Shown: positions 45,601-49,772, numbered from the stretch's first letter. The stretch: DNA of 64,000 nucleotides from Baylisascaris procyonis (GCA_037389465.1 JAZARR010000089.1:992001-1056000), one strand, 5' to 3'. Notes: generated from the sequence alone by a model not told the origin. Made by a program: numbers and translations.

Positions 45601-47927
45601 TCCATAAACGATATCCTTAAATTTATATCAACTGCATTACCAAAAAAAGGTCATAAATAAATATAAGACAATCATTGATGAAACAAATTCGAAATTCTAT
45701 GCTTAATATCTAATATCGAATAATTCTTTATTGGGTATAACAATGATCTTCTAATAAAAAAGGACTCAAATACAAAAAAAAAAAAAAACTCGAGAAAATA
45801 TTAAAAAGCAAATCAAAAACTAGAAAAATTGTACTGGATGAACAACGATTAAAATAGCTGATTTTTTTCCAGTTTTTTCAGGAAAAAATTTCAACGTAAT
45901 CTGCCTATACACCGAAAATAAAGAGCCGTTTACGAAGTTGCTACTCATGTCAATTGGCAGAGAGCAGATTTGCCTTGTACATAAAACCGCTGAAAAGAAA
46001 AAAGCAGCACCTTCCAACATTTTTTGAATATACCTAAGCAAAAACACCTTTCACTCATTCTTTAAAAACTAGTTCCCAAAGAATCGGAACGTTCAGCCAA
46101 CAAGCAAAGAAATATTTACCGGGAATCGTTTCAAGTCGCCATGCATTACCAATACTCTCTTTGCTAAGTCGAAACGCCTGAGATTGATCGCCGTCGATCA
46201 AGTCGACGAGCACTTCTTCATCAAAGATTTCATCGATCCTCACAATAGCTGCTAACTGAGAGATGTTGATCGCACTTGCAAAAATGGGTTTACTCTCAAA
46301 ATTGATCTTCGGTAACGTAGAAATCGACTCAATTACTTCGATTACCTATAAATTAATCATTTTATTTAAAATATATTTGAAATATTCGACCAGGATTTAG
46401 TTGCGGTAGAATCTTGCAGCAGATATTTTGGTTGCAAATGATGAGATTATTTGGAATAAGTGTATTTAAAATTGGTTCCATATTTATTTAGTATGGAATG
46501 AATTTAGCGAGAGAAATATCAATGCCATTGCTCGTAAAAAACTTCTATCAATTTTCGATTTCCCTAATAAGGTATCTAAAACAATTCAATATTTAGTGAT
46601 TGCCCACATTTCAATCTTTGAACTGGCTTGCTTTATATTCTTCTCAATTCTCGCAAAATAAATAAATAAATAAATAAATAAAAATAAAAAAAATAAAAAA
46701 ATAAAAATAAAAATACAAAATAAAAAAACGGAAGTAGAGAAAGGAAACAACTAATGCGCAAAGTATAAGACGACGAAATTTGCTGAGGCGTATTAATACA
46801 GCTGATTTTTTTGCACTAAACATGAAATTAATTTATAGAAAGAAGTAGAGAGGATTTGTTGTTGAAAAGATAGTAAAGCAAATGAAGGAAGAATTGGCCT
46901 AGATGTCTATGTATCATTTTCCAATTTAGATGATACCCTCAAAATCAATGAAAATTGCCCTCATTTTTTTGTAAAACTTTATTAAGAAAGCCAACTTCAA
47001 GGCATTTTTTATTTTACTTAAATTTTCAATCAACAAAATAAACAATAATAACGACCATAAGCAATGAAAGGATTGAACGGAAGTATTATAAAAAATATGC
47101 AAAGATGGAAAAACATAGAAGAAATCAAATGCTAACGAAAGAATATCGCAACAAATAAAAGTGCCACAATGTAAACATGCTTACCGCCTTCGCTTCATTC
47201 AAAACCACCGCAGGCTGAAACTGCTCGTTCTCGGGATCCTCATCCCTGACGCTGAACAGCCTCGACTCACGATCCTCGGCTAACAAATGCAATTCGTAGA
47301 TGCCTGGCACAAGCGTCTTCAACGTTCGAATCCATCCACTTAGTGGATCAATGAAAAAATCCGATGGCCGATTTACTATCGAATAGTAAATCTGACCATT
47401 CAATCCAATATCGGCATCTGATGCCTCCACTTGAATAACATCGGAGAAAGGTGGCAACTGAAATTCAAATGGTCAGCAGGAATGACCATCGGTTAATTAC
47501 CAATGGGTTTTACTTACCTTATATATTCACATTCTTTGAAATCACCTCATGGTTAGACGATGGAAATAGATATGTCAGCGGAAATATGTATTTTCATAGG
47601 CGTTTGAGTATTTCGAAATTATGCTTCATTCGAAATAAGACCTCACCTGATCGCTTATTTGAACATGATATTCTTCTTGCTCGAAAATTGGTCGAGCATC
47701 ATTCTGATCGAATATCGTAAGGATCATACTTGCGGTCGTTTCAAGATTCGCTGCATCTTTGCGACGACATGTCGCCTTTATAAGAAACTCATAACGATCC
47801 TATAAAGAATCGATGCGTAAAATATTGATCATTATATATATCTAATACTTACAAAGCTAAAAGCTGTAAATAAGCTCTCATAAATATCTTTTTTCCCAAA
47901 AAAGGAACAGATATATATAAAATAGTA

Positions 47928-47958
<31 letters not shown>

Positions 47959-49772
47959 GGAATTAACTACATGTACGTAAAGGATATTAAATAACGGAAA
48001 ATGATTTCCTTTTTTCACATACAATATTTCAAAATCTAAAATATTAGATAAGAATTAAAGATGTACCTTGAGTTCACGATTGAGTATTCCATCATGCCGA
48101 TGTCTTATCCTCAGAAAGACAAAATCACCAACATTACGTGCTTCCGCTTTGAAATGTTGCTTATCACCCTGCAAGAAAAAGTACACCAAAATAGACGATA
48201 AAAAACATAATATAAATAAATCTAGCATGGAAATTTCTCATGGTTTTTCAAAATACAAAGGACGCTAAAAATTTAAGAAAAAAACAACTTGAGAAAAAAA
48301 GTTTCACTGATAGAATGTTGCCATATAATAGGTCATTTAATTTTCTTATAGAAAAAAAATTTTCTTCACATTTTACAACAATCTTAGTATTTTATTTATA
48401 AATATTACACTAGAAAATATTGTACACTTTCTATTAAAAAAAAAAAAAAATTATTACAATCATAAATATCTTACAATGGATATTATACATGACTAATTAA
48501 ACTGACCAAATTTTCTTCCCAGGTGATTTATTTAAAAAAAAAAAAATTAAAATGATGAAAGACGAGGCAAAGCAATAGATGACTAAAAGAACTGAGATAA
48601 GAAAATAAATAAGGATTACCTCAACGATTTTAAATTTAACGACGGCATCAGGGTTAGGCAGAGGTACACCGATTCGTATATGATCGCTCGAAGTCGCATA
48701 GACTTCTTTACCACGAGCGTTCTCTTCGATGCTCACATTGTATAACGATGCAGTGAACTATAAATAATCCGATATGAAACATATAAATGAAATATTATCG
48801 CTAACATCTCAATCAGTATTTGAAAAGAAGATAAATGCCTAGCTATCTAAAATTCTATCAAGAATCTTATCTGGAATATATAATTAAATAAAAAAATATG
48901 CTGTGGATTAATTAGAAAATTGCCAAGAATTATTATCTCATTATTTGAGTTGGCATAAAGTTTAAATCCGATAAATAAAACAGTAGAAAGGATAGAACTT
49001 CAAAAATCGAATGCTACGATTATCAATAAAAATTGAAATGTTGCCAATTTTCCAAGAATATAAAATTTTAAAGTAGCTAATATATTGCATCAAAATTTTA
49101 CTCAACTGTATTTTACTCTTTAAAAATCGAAAATGAAATAAATACAAATCAAAGCTTTTTTTAAAAAACCTCCTAATGAAACCGAATTCAGTTCCTCTAT
49201 ACTTGTCTCTGAATTGTAAAAAAAACCAATTTATCACTTATACATTTTTGAAATTCCCCTCCTCTCTTTCCACTCCCAAAGAAAAAATATAAACATTCAA
49301 ATAAACATTGAGAGCTAATTGAAAAAGGCAAGTGAATCGTCCAGCCAAAAAAAAAAAATTGATGTCTCGCCATCGAATCGCTCGTAAAGTATAGCAATTG
49401 TCGGCTTAATTGCTAGATGGTTATCTGGCTTAGTTAAGAATTAGCAAAATAATGTAGTAATAATGAGTCAAACTATGCCCAAGTTATAATTTTTAATTAA
49501 AAAGCTTCGAGGTTATAGGTAGACAAATTGGTAAATTAAACTGAAATATTACAAAGTGATAAACGCTATCACCAAATGCTAGAGCTTATCACATTTTCTA
49601 ACGATAAACTTAGAACATTAATTCTACAGCCTTATTAGGCATATCTAATAAATACCTGAAAATTAGTGCTGTCTCCAAATAATCGTTGTGCAGAAGCTTT
49701 CCGATATTCTAGAGCATATTGCCGTCGATCGTATAATAAAAGTAATAATAACAGAATACGATAATTAGTCAT
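1..49772 (-). CDS. cdh-4: Fat-like giant cadherin (cdh-4-like), 5' and cadherin-array part, 63 complete exons plus a partial 64th
   Basis: Role (family knowledge): Fat-like cadherins are very large single-pass adhesion proteins acting at cell contacts in planar polarity, tissue organisation, and neuronal migration and fasciculation. Seen: a start codon and signal peptide, then about 33 cadherin repeats with recurring DVNDNAPxF linkers, PxGT and DxDxGxNG calcium motifs and LDRE motifs. A FAT-type tail follows the last repeat. Exons join with consistent phase into about 3,690 residues, close to the cadherin array of FAT proteins (34 repeats). Two parts single out the Fat/Fat-like family from Dachsous: the first repeat (FTASLYNVSIEEN, then NRELKDRYEF) and the last (TDGKF), followed by an NISGEQFLADY region. 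Introns not listed separately are mostly 40-950 bp and show only AT-rich sequence. EGF, LamG, transmembrane and intracellular exons lie beyond position 1. The family call is firm; one-to-one orthology with cdh-4 is inferred. Confidence 0.93.
75..280 (-). CDS. cdh-4: Exon 63: FAT post-cadherin region, continued
   Basis: Residues 3621-3689. A basic insert (HRHRFRYRRRQILAPPDVQP), then NNDLDMLFTVSRGDSRGYYR, IRQRLEQNIVELSDDTGLQ. The LDMLFTV...VELSDDTG layout matches FAT proteins just before the EGF block. The longest open frame here (MQIVHLNID...) is in a different, wrong frame. Acceptor TTGCAG, donor CAG|GTATAT. Confidence 0.9.
448..640 (-). CDS. cdh-4: Exon 62: FAT post-cadherin region
   Basis: Residues 3557-3620. 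DALDHSVNMRLRNISGEQFL, ADYSHKFYRSFARQLNVKPT, NIRILSLQQANTTIGNIY. This FAT-type segment lies between the cadherin array and the EGF/LamG block. Donor G|GTGGGA chosen for phase 1; the open frame continues past it. Confidence 0.92.
962..1189 (-). CDS. cdh-4: Exon 61: last cadherin repeat EC33
   Basis: Residues 3481-3556. ASDMLRYSIVDVQNTASPSA, LHFSVEPETGEVYAEPDLLA, FNVSVTDGKFTVQAPVIVD. The last stretch matches the end of the FAT cadherin array. Acceptor TTCCAG, donor GAT|GTAAGT, phase 0. Confidence 0.94.
1319..1486 (-). CDS. cdh-4: Exon 60: EC32 end, EC33 start
   Basis: Residues 3425-3480. VKAYDRGGLSSECPLTIYVK, EESRHPPVIEPLMITLNTLM, GGKIGRVSARDD. The VxEESxxPP...P...IT...GGxIG layout is specific to the last repeat boundary of FAT proteins. 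Acceptor TTTTAG, donor GAT|GTAGGT. Confidence 0.93.
2130..2318 (-). CDS. cdh-4: Exon 59: EC32
   Basis: Residues 3362-3424. ESVDPGHVLFTVSLTDADTD, ENGGPFRLEITGDGASSFAF, DSQMNLITTTRLLHSKKDVY. The D-x-D-T-D-E-N-G-G-P-F pattern matches the penultimate FAT repeat. Acceptor GTTCAG, donor ACG|GTAAAT. Confidence 0.92.
2885..3028 (-). CDS. cdh-4: Exon 58: EC31 end and linker
   Basis: Residues 3314-3361. QSAYRLKVEAADGGSPALTG, IIKLEDVNDNAPVFAQCNMT. Acceptor TTTTTAG, donor CAG|GTTATA, phase 0. Missing from simple long-frame searches because it has no upstream start-like codon. Confidence 0.93.
3625..3753 (-). CDS. cdh-4: Exon 57: EC31 centre
   Basis: Residues 3271-3313. MVANDSDSEHFGRVAYSLID, MFTIDDDGWIAVKAKLDREQ. 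Acceptor TGTTTAG, donor CAA|GTCAGT, phase 0. Confidence 0.92.
4135..4349 (-). CDS. cdh-4: Exon 56: EC30 end, linker, EC31 start
   Basis: Residues 3199-3270. SLKLAHPLDYEVFRLLSVSI, VATDSGTPPLNTRCAVEIEI, LDINDNAPRFAQADYKVSVG. Acceptor TTTATAG, donor CAG|GTTAGC, phase 0 on exit. Confidence 0.95.
4749..4958 (-). CDS. cdh-4: Exon 55: EC29 linker, EC30
   Basis: Residues 3129-3198. RVTIDVGDENDNAPQFESSV, VVEDESVGYELVRVKAVGGD, YFSLDSKTG. Acceptor TTTCAG, donor G|GTTCGT, phase 1. Confidence 0.93.
5460..5665 (-). CDS. cdh-4: Exon 54: EC29
   Basis: Residues 3060-3128. LDAEDRDLGFGGEIHYEFDT, FRIDTKTGVLTLTAPLDKET, YEFNVRAVDGEGKSTK. Donor AAAAA|GTTGGT is weak but gives the phase 1 needed by exon 55. Confidence 0.92.
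6095..6264 (-). CDS. cdh-4: Exon 53: EC28 end, linker, EC29 start
   Basis: Residues 3004-3060. CSQRVVITVDDVNDEWPKFG, YSTTVKENLNATEENRVFLL. Donor AA|GTATGC, phase 2, completed by exon 54 to give LKLDAEDRD. Confidence 0.93.
6527..6757 (-). CDS. cdh-4: Exon 52: EC28
   Basis: Residues 2927-3003. VKLRVDSNATLCDKMQLALN (no DVNDN linker), IAEDAKVGTIVIGG, GNNNNKSKSRRFTLVDGDEL, LAKKLDRETHDK. Acceptor TTTCAG, donor AAG|GTACGT, phase 0. Confidence 0.93.
7116..7304 (-). CDS. cdh-4: Exon 51: EC27 centre
   Basis: Residues 2864-2926. DSDLPPFNNTRLFIIAGDEY, FSVNNDGRLFMRKLPHLKYE, LTVLAFDGKHHTSANVK. Acceptor TTGCAG, donor AAG|GTTCAT, phase 0. Confidence 0.93.
7765..8028 (-). CDS. cdh-4: Exon 50: EC26 end, linker, EC27 start
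   Basis: Residues 2776-2863. AFKMDRESGWLMVAEPLDRE, VVVASDEGHLTSRKNLTILI, TDANDSPPVFDRNYYVVELD. Donor ACT|GTAAGT, phase 0. Confidence 0.95.
8226..8462 (-). CDS. cdh-4: Exon 49: EC25 end, linker, EC26 start
   Basis: Residues 2697-2775. VAEWRFMVRITAVDDEAAGT, VSDVNDNAPQFQGAYERIAI, AEDSPVGTSVAVLSATDADS. All calcium motifs canonical. Donor AAA|GTAGGT, phase 0. Confidence 0.95.
8788..8903 (-). CDS. cdh-4: Exon 48: EC25 centre
   Basis: Residues 2658-2696. IPSVRFSIASSSQSPGLPIS, VDQSSGKLIVSGLLDREN. Acceptor TTGCAG, donor AAT|GTAAGA, phase 0 on exit. Confidence 0.91.
9300..9500 (-). CDS. cdh-4: Exon 47: EC24 end, EC25 start
   Basis: Residues 2591-2657. RITLFVRATDLANPPHQSEA, a divergent linker IQPNNVSLPHF, FTVAEDAPVGTVIGRVQQ. 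The donor C|GTGAGT was chosen because only it gives phase 1 for exon 48; the open frame runs past it. Confidence 0.92.
9619..9681. repeat. (TA)n microsatellite
   Basis: About 31 TA units within intron 46. Confidence 0.97.
10068..10203 (-). CDS. cdh-4: Exon 46: EC24 centre
   Basis: Residues 2546-2590. VLAVDEDIGDQLEYTIVPDG, VHPKQGIVSLQKPVREI. Acceptor TTTTAG, donor G|GTTTCG, phase 1. Confidence 0.92.
10507..10699 (-). CDS. cdh-4: Exon 45: EC23 end, linker, EC24 start
   Basis: Residues 2481-2545. VSLDYEKQSIYRIPLLVVDA, VVDENDNVPSFVASEYETSV, LADAEDGEALFM. Acceptor TTTCAG, phase 0 on exit. Confidence 0.94.
11303..11437 (-). CDS. cdh-4: Exon 44: EC23
   Basis: Residues 2436-2481. KIGAAVITVHARDGIPPLKY, WPLVIDESTGKVVTR. 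The join SISENG-KIGAAVITV restores the repeat. Phase 2 both sides; acceptor TTGCAG, donor GAG|GTGAGG. Confidence 0.91.
11956..12239 (-). CDS. cdh-4: Exon 43: EC22
   Basis: Residues 2342-2436. RRFLFSVIDGDETLIDIDKH, SGVVMLARAIESED, LNISVSDGVFTAYAQLVVEV, non-canonical linker SPTRRPLPRF, YSASISENG. Donor GG|GTCAGT, phase 2. Confidence 0.92.
13130..13145. repeat. C16 homopolymer
   Basis: A poly-C run 45 bases downstream of the exon 42 donor; length may be unreliable in the assembly. Confidence 0.95.
13190..13318 (-). CDS. cdh-4: Exon 42: EC21 linker and EC22 A strand
   Basis: Residues 2299-2341. TLVLYVDDVNDMAPRFTPPV, IGDDSQPGQFIAKMMVDDV. Acceptor CTTCAG, donor GTG|GTTAGC, phase 0. Confidence 0.92.
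13696..13817 (-). CDS. cdh-4: Exon 41: EC21 centre
   Basis: Residues 2258-2298. VLSIDTITGQIALMKQLDFE, LYIFTVTASDSDQLASHA. I chose acceptor TTGTAG at 13818-13819. A second in-frame acceptor 24 bp upstream would add eight residues (see findings). Confidence 0.87.
14108..14177 (-). CDS. cdh-4: Exon 40: EC21 calcium motif, 70 bp
   Basis: Residues 2235-2257. VIAHDPDSTDASISYGISGA. Acceptor TTATAG, donor G|GTATGA. Found only from splice sites and from continuity with exons 39 and 41. Confidence 0.87.
14804..15018 (-). CDS. cdh-4: Exon 39: EC20 end, linker, EC21 start
   Basis: Residues 2163-2234. ALSVHNPLDREHSATYNLSI, VDDVNDNPPRFEMPFYEVHV, SESAPIGSEIIQ. Canonical in every motif. Phase 0 on exit. 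Confidence 0.95.
15400..15621 (-). CDS. cdh-4: Exon 38: EC19 end, EC20 start
   Basis: Residues 2089-2162. VMIELVDRAMPIFTHRLYRS (linker reduced to VDRAMPIF), RISENAPVGSAVLTAKAI, FRIDFDSG. Donor G|GTACGT, phase 1. Confidence 0.93.
16118..16245 (-). CDS. cdh-4: Exon 37: EC19 centre
   Basis: Residues 2046-2088. YSLLAGTSHFKINKYDGRIT, TSIVLIVIASDQG. Acceptor ATTACAG requires incoming phase 2, supplied by the GC donor of exon 36. Leaves phase 1. Confidence 0.9.
16534..16727 (-). CDS. cdh-4: Exon 36: EC18 end, linker, EC19 start
   Basis: Residues 1982-2046. CLVVIEVEDVNDCAPRFLGV, AAVPRDAKPGEKALSVKAVD, GDEGNNGAV. It ends TCAG|GCATGT: a GC donor is needed to continue NNGAV-R-YSLLAG in frame, since the nearby GT gives the wrong frame. 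Confidence 0.9.
17011..17331 (-). CDS. cdh-4: Exon 35: EC17 end and EC18, longest exon
   Basis: Residues 1875-1981. IPLVVSDGVHSDSTTLIVKI, a non-canonical linker (RNTTMDAHALHF), REYHVTVAENRISP, LTVAAVDPNLGEAVMYRI, IPLDRELTPHIKLVVQ. Acceptor TTTTAG, donor CAG|GTAGAG, 107 codons, phase 0. Confidence 0.93.
18132..18298 (-). CDS. cdh-4: Exon 34: EC17 centre
   Basis: Residues 1819-1874. GVVIARIPAYDADTVGRLRY, LFTIDEFEGVVRVNANDS. Acceptor TTACAG, donor AAG|GTTCGT, phase 0. Confidence 0.91.
18788..18953 (-). CDS. cdh-4: Exon 33: EC16 end, linker, EC17 start
   Basis: Residues 1764-1818. VKEWSIHVLASDMATIALST, IRDVNDEPPKFERRSYDAIL. Donor G|GTACGG, phase 1. Confidence 0.93.
19511..19683 (-). CDS. cdh-4: Exon 32: EC16
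   Basis: Residues 1706-1763. PLTVKAFDYDTGPNGLVNYR, YFTVDFVSGAIRTKAKLDFE. Acceptor GTTCAG, donor ATG|GTACTT, phase 0 on exit. Confidence 0.93.
20541..20619 (-). CDS. cdh-4: Exon 31: EC15 linker and EC16 A strand
   Basis: Residues 1680-1705. LIDVNEHAPFFNQTVYYGYV then QENMPPG. Only 79 bp, with acceptor TTTTAG and donor G|GTAAGT, phase 1. An Asn in FNQT is a potential glycosylation site. Confidence 0.92.
20941..21193 (-). CDS. cdh-4: Exon 30: EC15
   Basis: Residues 1595-1679. VYSQSVRESTPAGSLLMAVY, VSGAIYLKNRLNREKHG, TVIARNTMGAESNARIVLK. Acceptor TTTACAG, phase 0 on exit. Confidence 0.92.
21870..22065 (-). CDS. cdh-4: Exon 29: EC14 end
   Basis: Residues 1530-1595. GHFQINEATGEIRTVKPLST, SEYSEAILTVRASDQ, then a non-canonical linker VVDEEWQPIF. 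Acceptor TTTTAAG, donor AA|GTAATT, phase 2. Confidence 0.9.
22315..22403 (-). CDS. cdh-4: Exon 28: EC14 start
   Basis: Residues 1500-1529. SSPLGTIAATVQAFDPDVAE then NGVIVYAITAG. Acceptor TTTCAG, donor G|GTGCGT. Enters phase 2, leaves phase 1. Confidence 0.91.
23042..23224 (-). CDS. cdh-4: Exon 27: EC13 end, EC14 start
   Basis: Residues 1439-1500. SKDVAREFSVIISARNGQMS, linker LLNDNDNPPNF, then EYSAKLLA. Acceptor TTTCAG, donor AG|GTAAAG, phase 2. Confidence 0.92.
23846..24072 (-). CDS. cdh-4: Exon 26: EC12/EC13 junction
   Basis: Residues 1364-1439. IVVEVSRSPQRRPRFTAQHY (non-canonical linker), QISEKTPVGTTIYTVKAIVD. Donor GAG|GTTTGT, phase 2. Confidence 0.9.
24596..24710 (-). CDS. cdh-4: Exon 25: EC12 end
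   Basis: Residues 1325-1363. CDAGELLLARPLEYVNLSVT, FHLEFSVSDGIDQENGK. Acceptor TTTATAG, donor AAG|GTATGA, leaves phase 0. Confidence 0.9.
25051..25223 (-). CDS. cdh-4: Exon 24: EC12
   Basis: Residues 1268-1325. HHWSRLPISDADNVGETIGL, IEAEDPDGDQLWWTITAG. Donor AG|GTTCAA, phase 2. The usual VxENxPVG motif is modified to ISDADNVG. Confidence 0.9.
25637..25717 (-). CDS. cdh-4: Exon 23: EC11 end, no canonical linker
   Basis: Residues 1241-1267. ATDMGRPYNTASARIILTAI then ARKSSEK. The expected DVNDN linker is absent and replaced by a basic stretch. Acceptor TTTTCAG, donor AAA|GTATTT, 81 bp, phase 0. Confidence 0.85.
26401..26551 (-). CDS. cdh-4: Exon 22: EC11 centre
   Basis: Residues 1190-1240. 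VFAVDEDEGINAQLFYNVTS, FTIDESGMISVTEPL. Acceptor TTTCCAG, donor CAG|GTAATT, phase 0 on exit. Confidence 0.92.
26846..27059 (-). CDS. cdh-4: Exon 21: EC10 end, linker, EC11 start
   Basis: Residues 1119-1190. RRLDRETQREHVVYVEICDQ, then VGDLNDNPPIF and FNVPAEKTGELC. Donor CG|GTATGT, phase 2. Confidence 0.94.
27370..27481 (-). CDS. cdh-4: Exon 20: EC10 centre
   Basis: Residues 1082-1118. VEAEDRDESPSGEDRAELRF, RIASGDPQSFFSVDPKTG. Acceptor TTTCAG, donor G|GTAACG, phase 1. Confidence 0.92.
28222..28436 (-). CDS. cdh-4: Exon 19: EC9 end, linker, EC10 start
   Basis: Residues 1010-1081. IVRTSTALDREVESRYWLAI, VLDKNDNAPLP, VPENSPEDTVVVK. The 'VDPAG|IVRTS' join across the 4.9-kb intron restores a normal repeat, which supports the phase 1 splice. 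Confidence 0.93.
28493..28562 (+). pseudogene. tRNA-like head of the SINE
   Basis: A and B boxes are intact enough for pol III recognition, but no full cloverleaf could be folded by eye. The acceptor stem does not pair. It is best read as a tRNA-derived promoter rather than a working tRNA. Confidence 0.45.
28493..28792 (+). mobile_element. tRNA-derived SINE-like element
   Basis: A pol III A-box-like TGGCGCAACTGG (28500-28511) and a B-box-like GGTTCGACGCC (28543-28553) sit about 43 bases apart, as in a tRNA head. The B box lies inside a strong stem (GCTGTCG / CGACAGC). An unrelated body of about 230 bases ends in an A10 tail at 28783-28792. No clear target-site duplication was found, so the exact ends are uncertain. 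Confidence 0.5.
29203..29269. repeat. Inverted repeat, 29-bp arms with 9-base loop
   Basis: Arms 29203-29231 and 29241-29269 pair with a single mismatch. The right arm contains GTTATTTATATAAATGTAAG. Could be a small foldback element, a hairpin RNA or a cruciform. Confidence 0.9.
33369..33494 (-). CDS. cdh-4: Exon 18: EC9 start
   Basis: Residues 968-1009. ENMPVGTEVIALQAFDPDDP and IGYFTVDPA. Acceptor TTTTTAG; the donor G|GTCTGT is weak. It precedes the longest intron of the gene. Phase 1 on both sides. Confidence 0.88.
33932..34055 (-). CDS. cdh-4: Exon 17: EC8 end
   Basis: Residues 927-967. AMDNGHPTFSTVCTVLVELI and DVNENVHAPVF, a linker with one inserted residue. Acceptor ATTGCAG, donor G|GTGAGT, phase 1. 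Confidence 0.92.
34791..35018 (-). CDS. cdh-4: Exon 16: EC8
   Basis: Residues 851-926. VQIPEDYPNGALVTCVAASD, ADAGENGRITYGFDS, LDFETRALYNLSIE. A textbook cadherin repeat body, phase 0 on both sides. Confidence 0.94.
35441..35452. repeat. G12 homopolymer
   Basis: A poly-G run in a purine-rich stretch within intron 15, about 55 bases from exon 15. Confidence 0.93.
35508..35625 (-). CDS. cdh-4: Exon 15: EC7 end with linker
   Basis: Residues 811-850. RFSVVAYDHGHPPKLTFVNV then IGDVNDNAPKC. Acceptor TTTGCAG, donor AAG|GTGATT, leaves phase 0. Confidence 0.92.
36058..36260 (-). CDS. cdh-4: Exon 14: EC7
   Basis: Residues 744-811. FYDVRIAEDIATGSEILVLT, ATDEDFGENARVAYKL, VEIDNDKGILRV, QFDRETNE. Acceptor ATTACAG, donor CG|GTAAGG, leaves phase 2. 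Confidence 0.93.
36480..36520. repeat. Perfect 17-bp inverted repeat
   Basis: GATATATATTAAATATA (36480-36496) and its exact complement (36504-36520) flank a 7-base loop. It is AT-only apart from the end G/C. Confidence 0.9.
37542..37739. repeat. Tandem duplication, 99 bp x 2
   Basis: Copies 37542-37640 and 37641-37739 are nearly identical (AAGGTACTC versus AAGCTACTC). Each includes CATACTAGGCCTGTTACC and ends in a CT-rich run. Recent, in intron 13. Confidence 0.93.
38890..39108 (-). mobile_element. Possible relic of a non-LTR retrotransposon endonuclease
   Basis: The minus-strand frame contains MIKLATYNSRT, which resembles the start of the apurinic endonuclease domain in RTE-type elements (pattern LATYNxRTL). 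The following residues no longer match. Only about ten residues support it, so it may be chance. Confidence 0.25.
40280..40570 (-). CDS. cdh-4: Exon 13: EC6
   Basis: Residues 647-743. VVVRLTASDMDRGYAGILRF, FFEVDAHSGELRVAEDL, VCDMGEPVKC and the linker VVDSNNNAPRF. Acceptor ATTACAG, donor AAG|GTTATT, phase 0. Paired cysteines (FACWD, VKCTN) may form a disulfide; that is inference. Confidence 0.93.
40571..41864 (-). other. Intron 12 (1.3 kb)
   Basis: AT-rich. A purine-rich stretch lies at about 40720-40770. No coding or RNA feature was recognised. Confidence 0.75.
41865..42121 (-). CDS. cdh-4: Exon 12: EC5 end and EC6 start
   Basis: Residues about 561-646. FEVKLRRQPFMNESLWRLRI, RAIDGGWPYP, a divergent linker with NGTN and NENSPKF, then LRVNEDADIGS. 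Donor TCG|GTAAGT, phase 0. The 5' boundary depends on the frame conflict next to an A6 run at 42111-42116. Confidence 0.82.
42162..42214 (-). CDS. cdh-4: Exon 11 (tentative): EC5 centre
   Basis: About 17 codons: DKITIRQANDTEFKSTY. It fits the expected position after FLVDSNNG. The only available acceptor, GACGAG|GAT, is poor. The exon leaves phase 2 while exon 12 needs phase 1, so the exon or the local base sequence may be wrong (see findings). Confidence 0.45.
42788..42930 (-). CDS. cdh-4: Exon 10: EC5 start
   Basis: Residues 496-543. GKTIVRVDALDSDIGENGDV carries the DxDxGENG calcium motif; then TPFLVDSNNGD. Enters phase 1, leaves phase 0 at GAT|GTAAGT. Confidence 0.88.
43378..43486 (-). CDS. 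cdh-4: Exon 9: EC4 end with calcium linker
   Basis: Residues 460-495. LLEYGSMAEAEVEISILDSN, linker ILDSNDHSPVF, then WARGEPI. Too short to stand out as an open frame; identified from the linker and splice sites (TTTAAAG, G|GTGAGA). Confidence 0.85.
44083..44347. repeat. 44-bp direct repeat with inverted arms
   Basis: 44083-44126 is repeated exactly at 44304-44347 (begins AGTCATTTATAACGGC). Between them CCTATGCAGC, and just after the second copy GCTGCATAGG, form a 10-bp inverted pair. Confidence 0.88.
44579..44624. repeat. (AATA)n tract
   Basis: About eleven AAAT units with one break, just downstream of exon 8 in intron 8. Confidence 0.93.
44685..44814 (-). CDS. cdh-4: Exon 8: EC4 centre
   Basis: Residues 416-459. 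YSIVTDDNTTLPFKIDEKSG followed by LNYERNKSFVFTVFAK. Acceptor TTACAG, donor AAG|GTTTGT, enters phase 2 and leaves phase 0. Confidence 0.9.
45378..45615 (-). CDS. cdh-4: Exon 7: EC3 end, EC4 start
   Basis: Residues 337-415. GYRLWNESTLRIRAQVSK, VEVGEERIVEF in place of a calcium linker, then VNESVPVGFVVGKL. Acceptor reads TTTAAG, unusual but phase-consistent; donor GAG|GTTATT in phase 2. Confidence 0.85.
46120..46345 (-). CDS. cdh-4: Exon 6: EC2/EC3 junction
   Basis: Residues 262-336. Degenerate repeat: KINFESKPIFASAINISQ, then VDLIDGDQSQAFRLSK. FAT proteins also have atypical early repeats here. It ends ETIP plus one base (phase 1) at G|GTAAAT. Confidence 0.85.
46655..46733. repeat. (AATA)n / A-rich tract
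   Basis: Regular AAAT units pass into irregular A4-8T units in intron 5. Confidence 0.92.
47185..47457 (-). CDS. cdh-4: Exon 5: EC2
   Basis: Residues 171-261. Contains VEASDADIGLNGQIYYSIV, the DxDxGxNG calcium motif, then FFIDPLSGWIRT. The end (DPENEQFQPAVVLNEAKA) lacks a canonical DVNDN linker. Acceptor TTTCAG, donor GCG|GTAAGC, phase 0. Confidence 0.93.
47647..47799 (-). CDS. cdh-4: Exon 4: EC1 end and first calcium linker
   Basis: Residues 120-170. DRYEFLIKATCRR through the linker FDQNDARPIF into the A strand of EC2 (EEYHVQISDQ). Donor CAG|GTGAGG, phase 0. Confidence 0.92.
47932..47958. repeat. (TA)n microsatellite, short
   Basis: About 13 units within intron 3. Confidence 0.95.
48067..48168 (-). 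CDS. cdh-4: Exon 3: EC1 centre
   Basis: Residues 86-119. GDKQHFKAEARNVGDF then VFLRIRHR and LNRELK. The FKAE..GDFxFLRIR..LNRE pattern is characteristic of the first FAT repeat and is the best diagnostic stretch for the family. Phase 0 on both sides. Confidence 0.92.
48620..48757 (-). CDS. cdh-4: Exon 2: first half of cadherin repeat EC1
   Basis: Residues 40-85. It begins FTASLYNVSIEENARGKEVY, the A-strand and early-strand signature of the first FAT repeat, and ends FKIVE. Acceptor TTTATAG, donor GAG|GTAATC, phase 0 on both sides. Confidence 0.9.
49656..49772 (-). CDS. cdh-4: Exon 1: start codon and signal peptide
   Basis: Residues 1-39. The ATG (complement of 49770-49772) opens MTNYR followed by a hydrophobic core ILLLLLLLY and then basic DRRQYA, a plausible short signal peptide. 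It ends DSTNFQ at a CAG|GTATTT donor, phase 0. The start was chosen because this is the only exon upstream of the first cadherin repeat that is in phase and gives a secretory leader. Signal cleavage was not predicted computationally. Confidence 0.8.
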
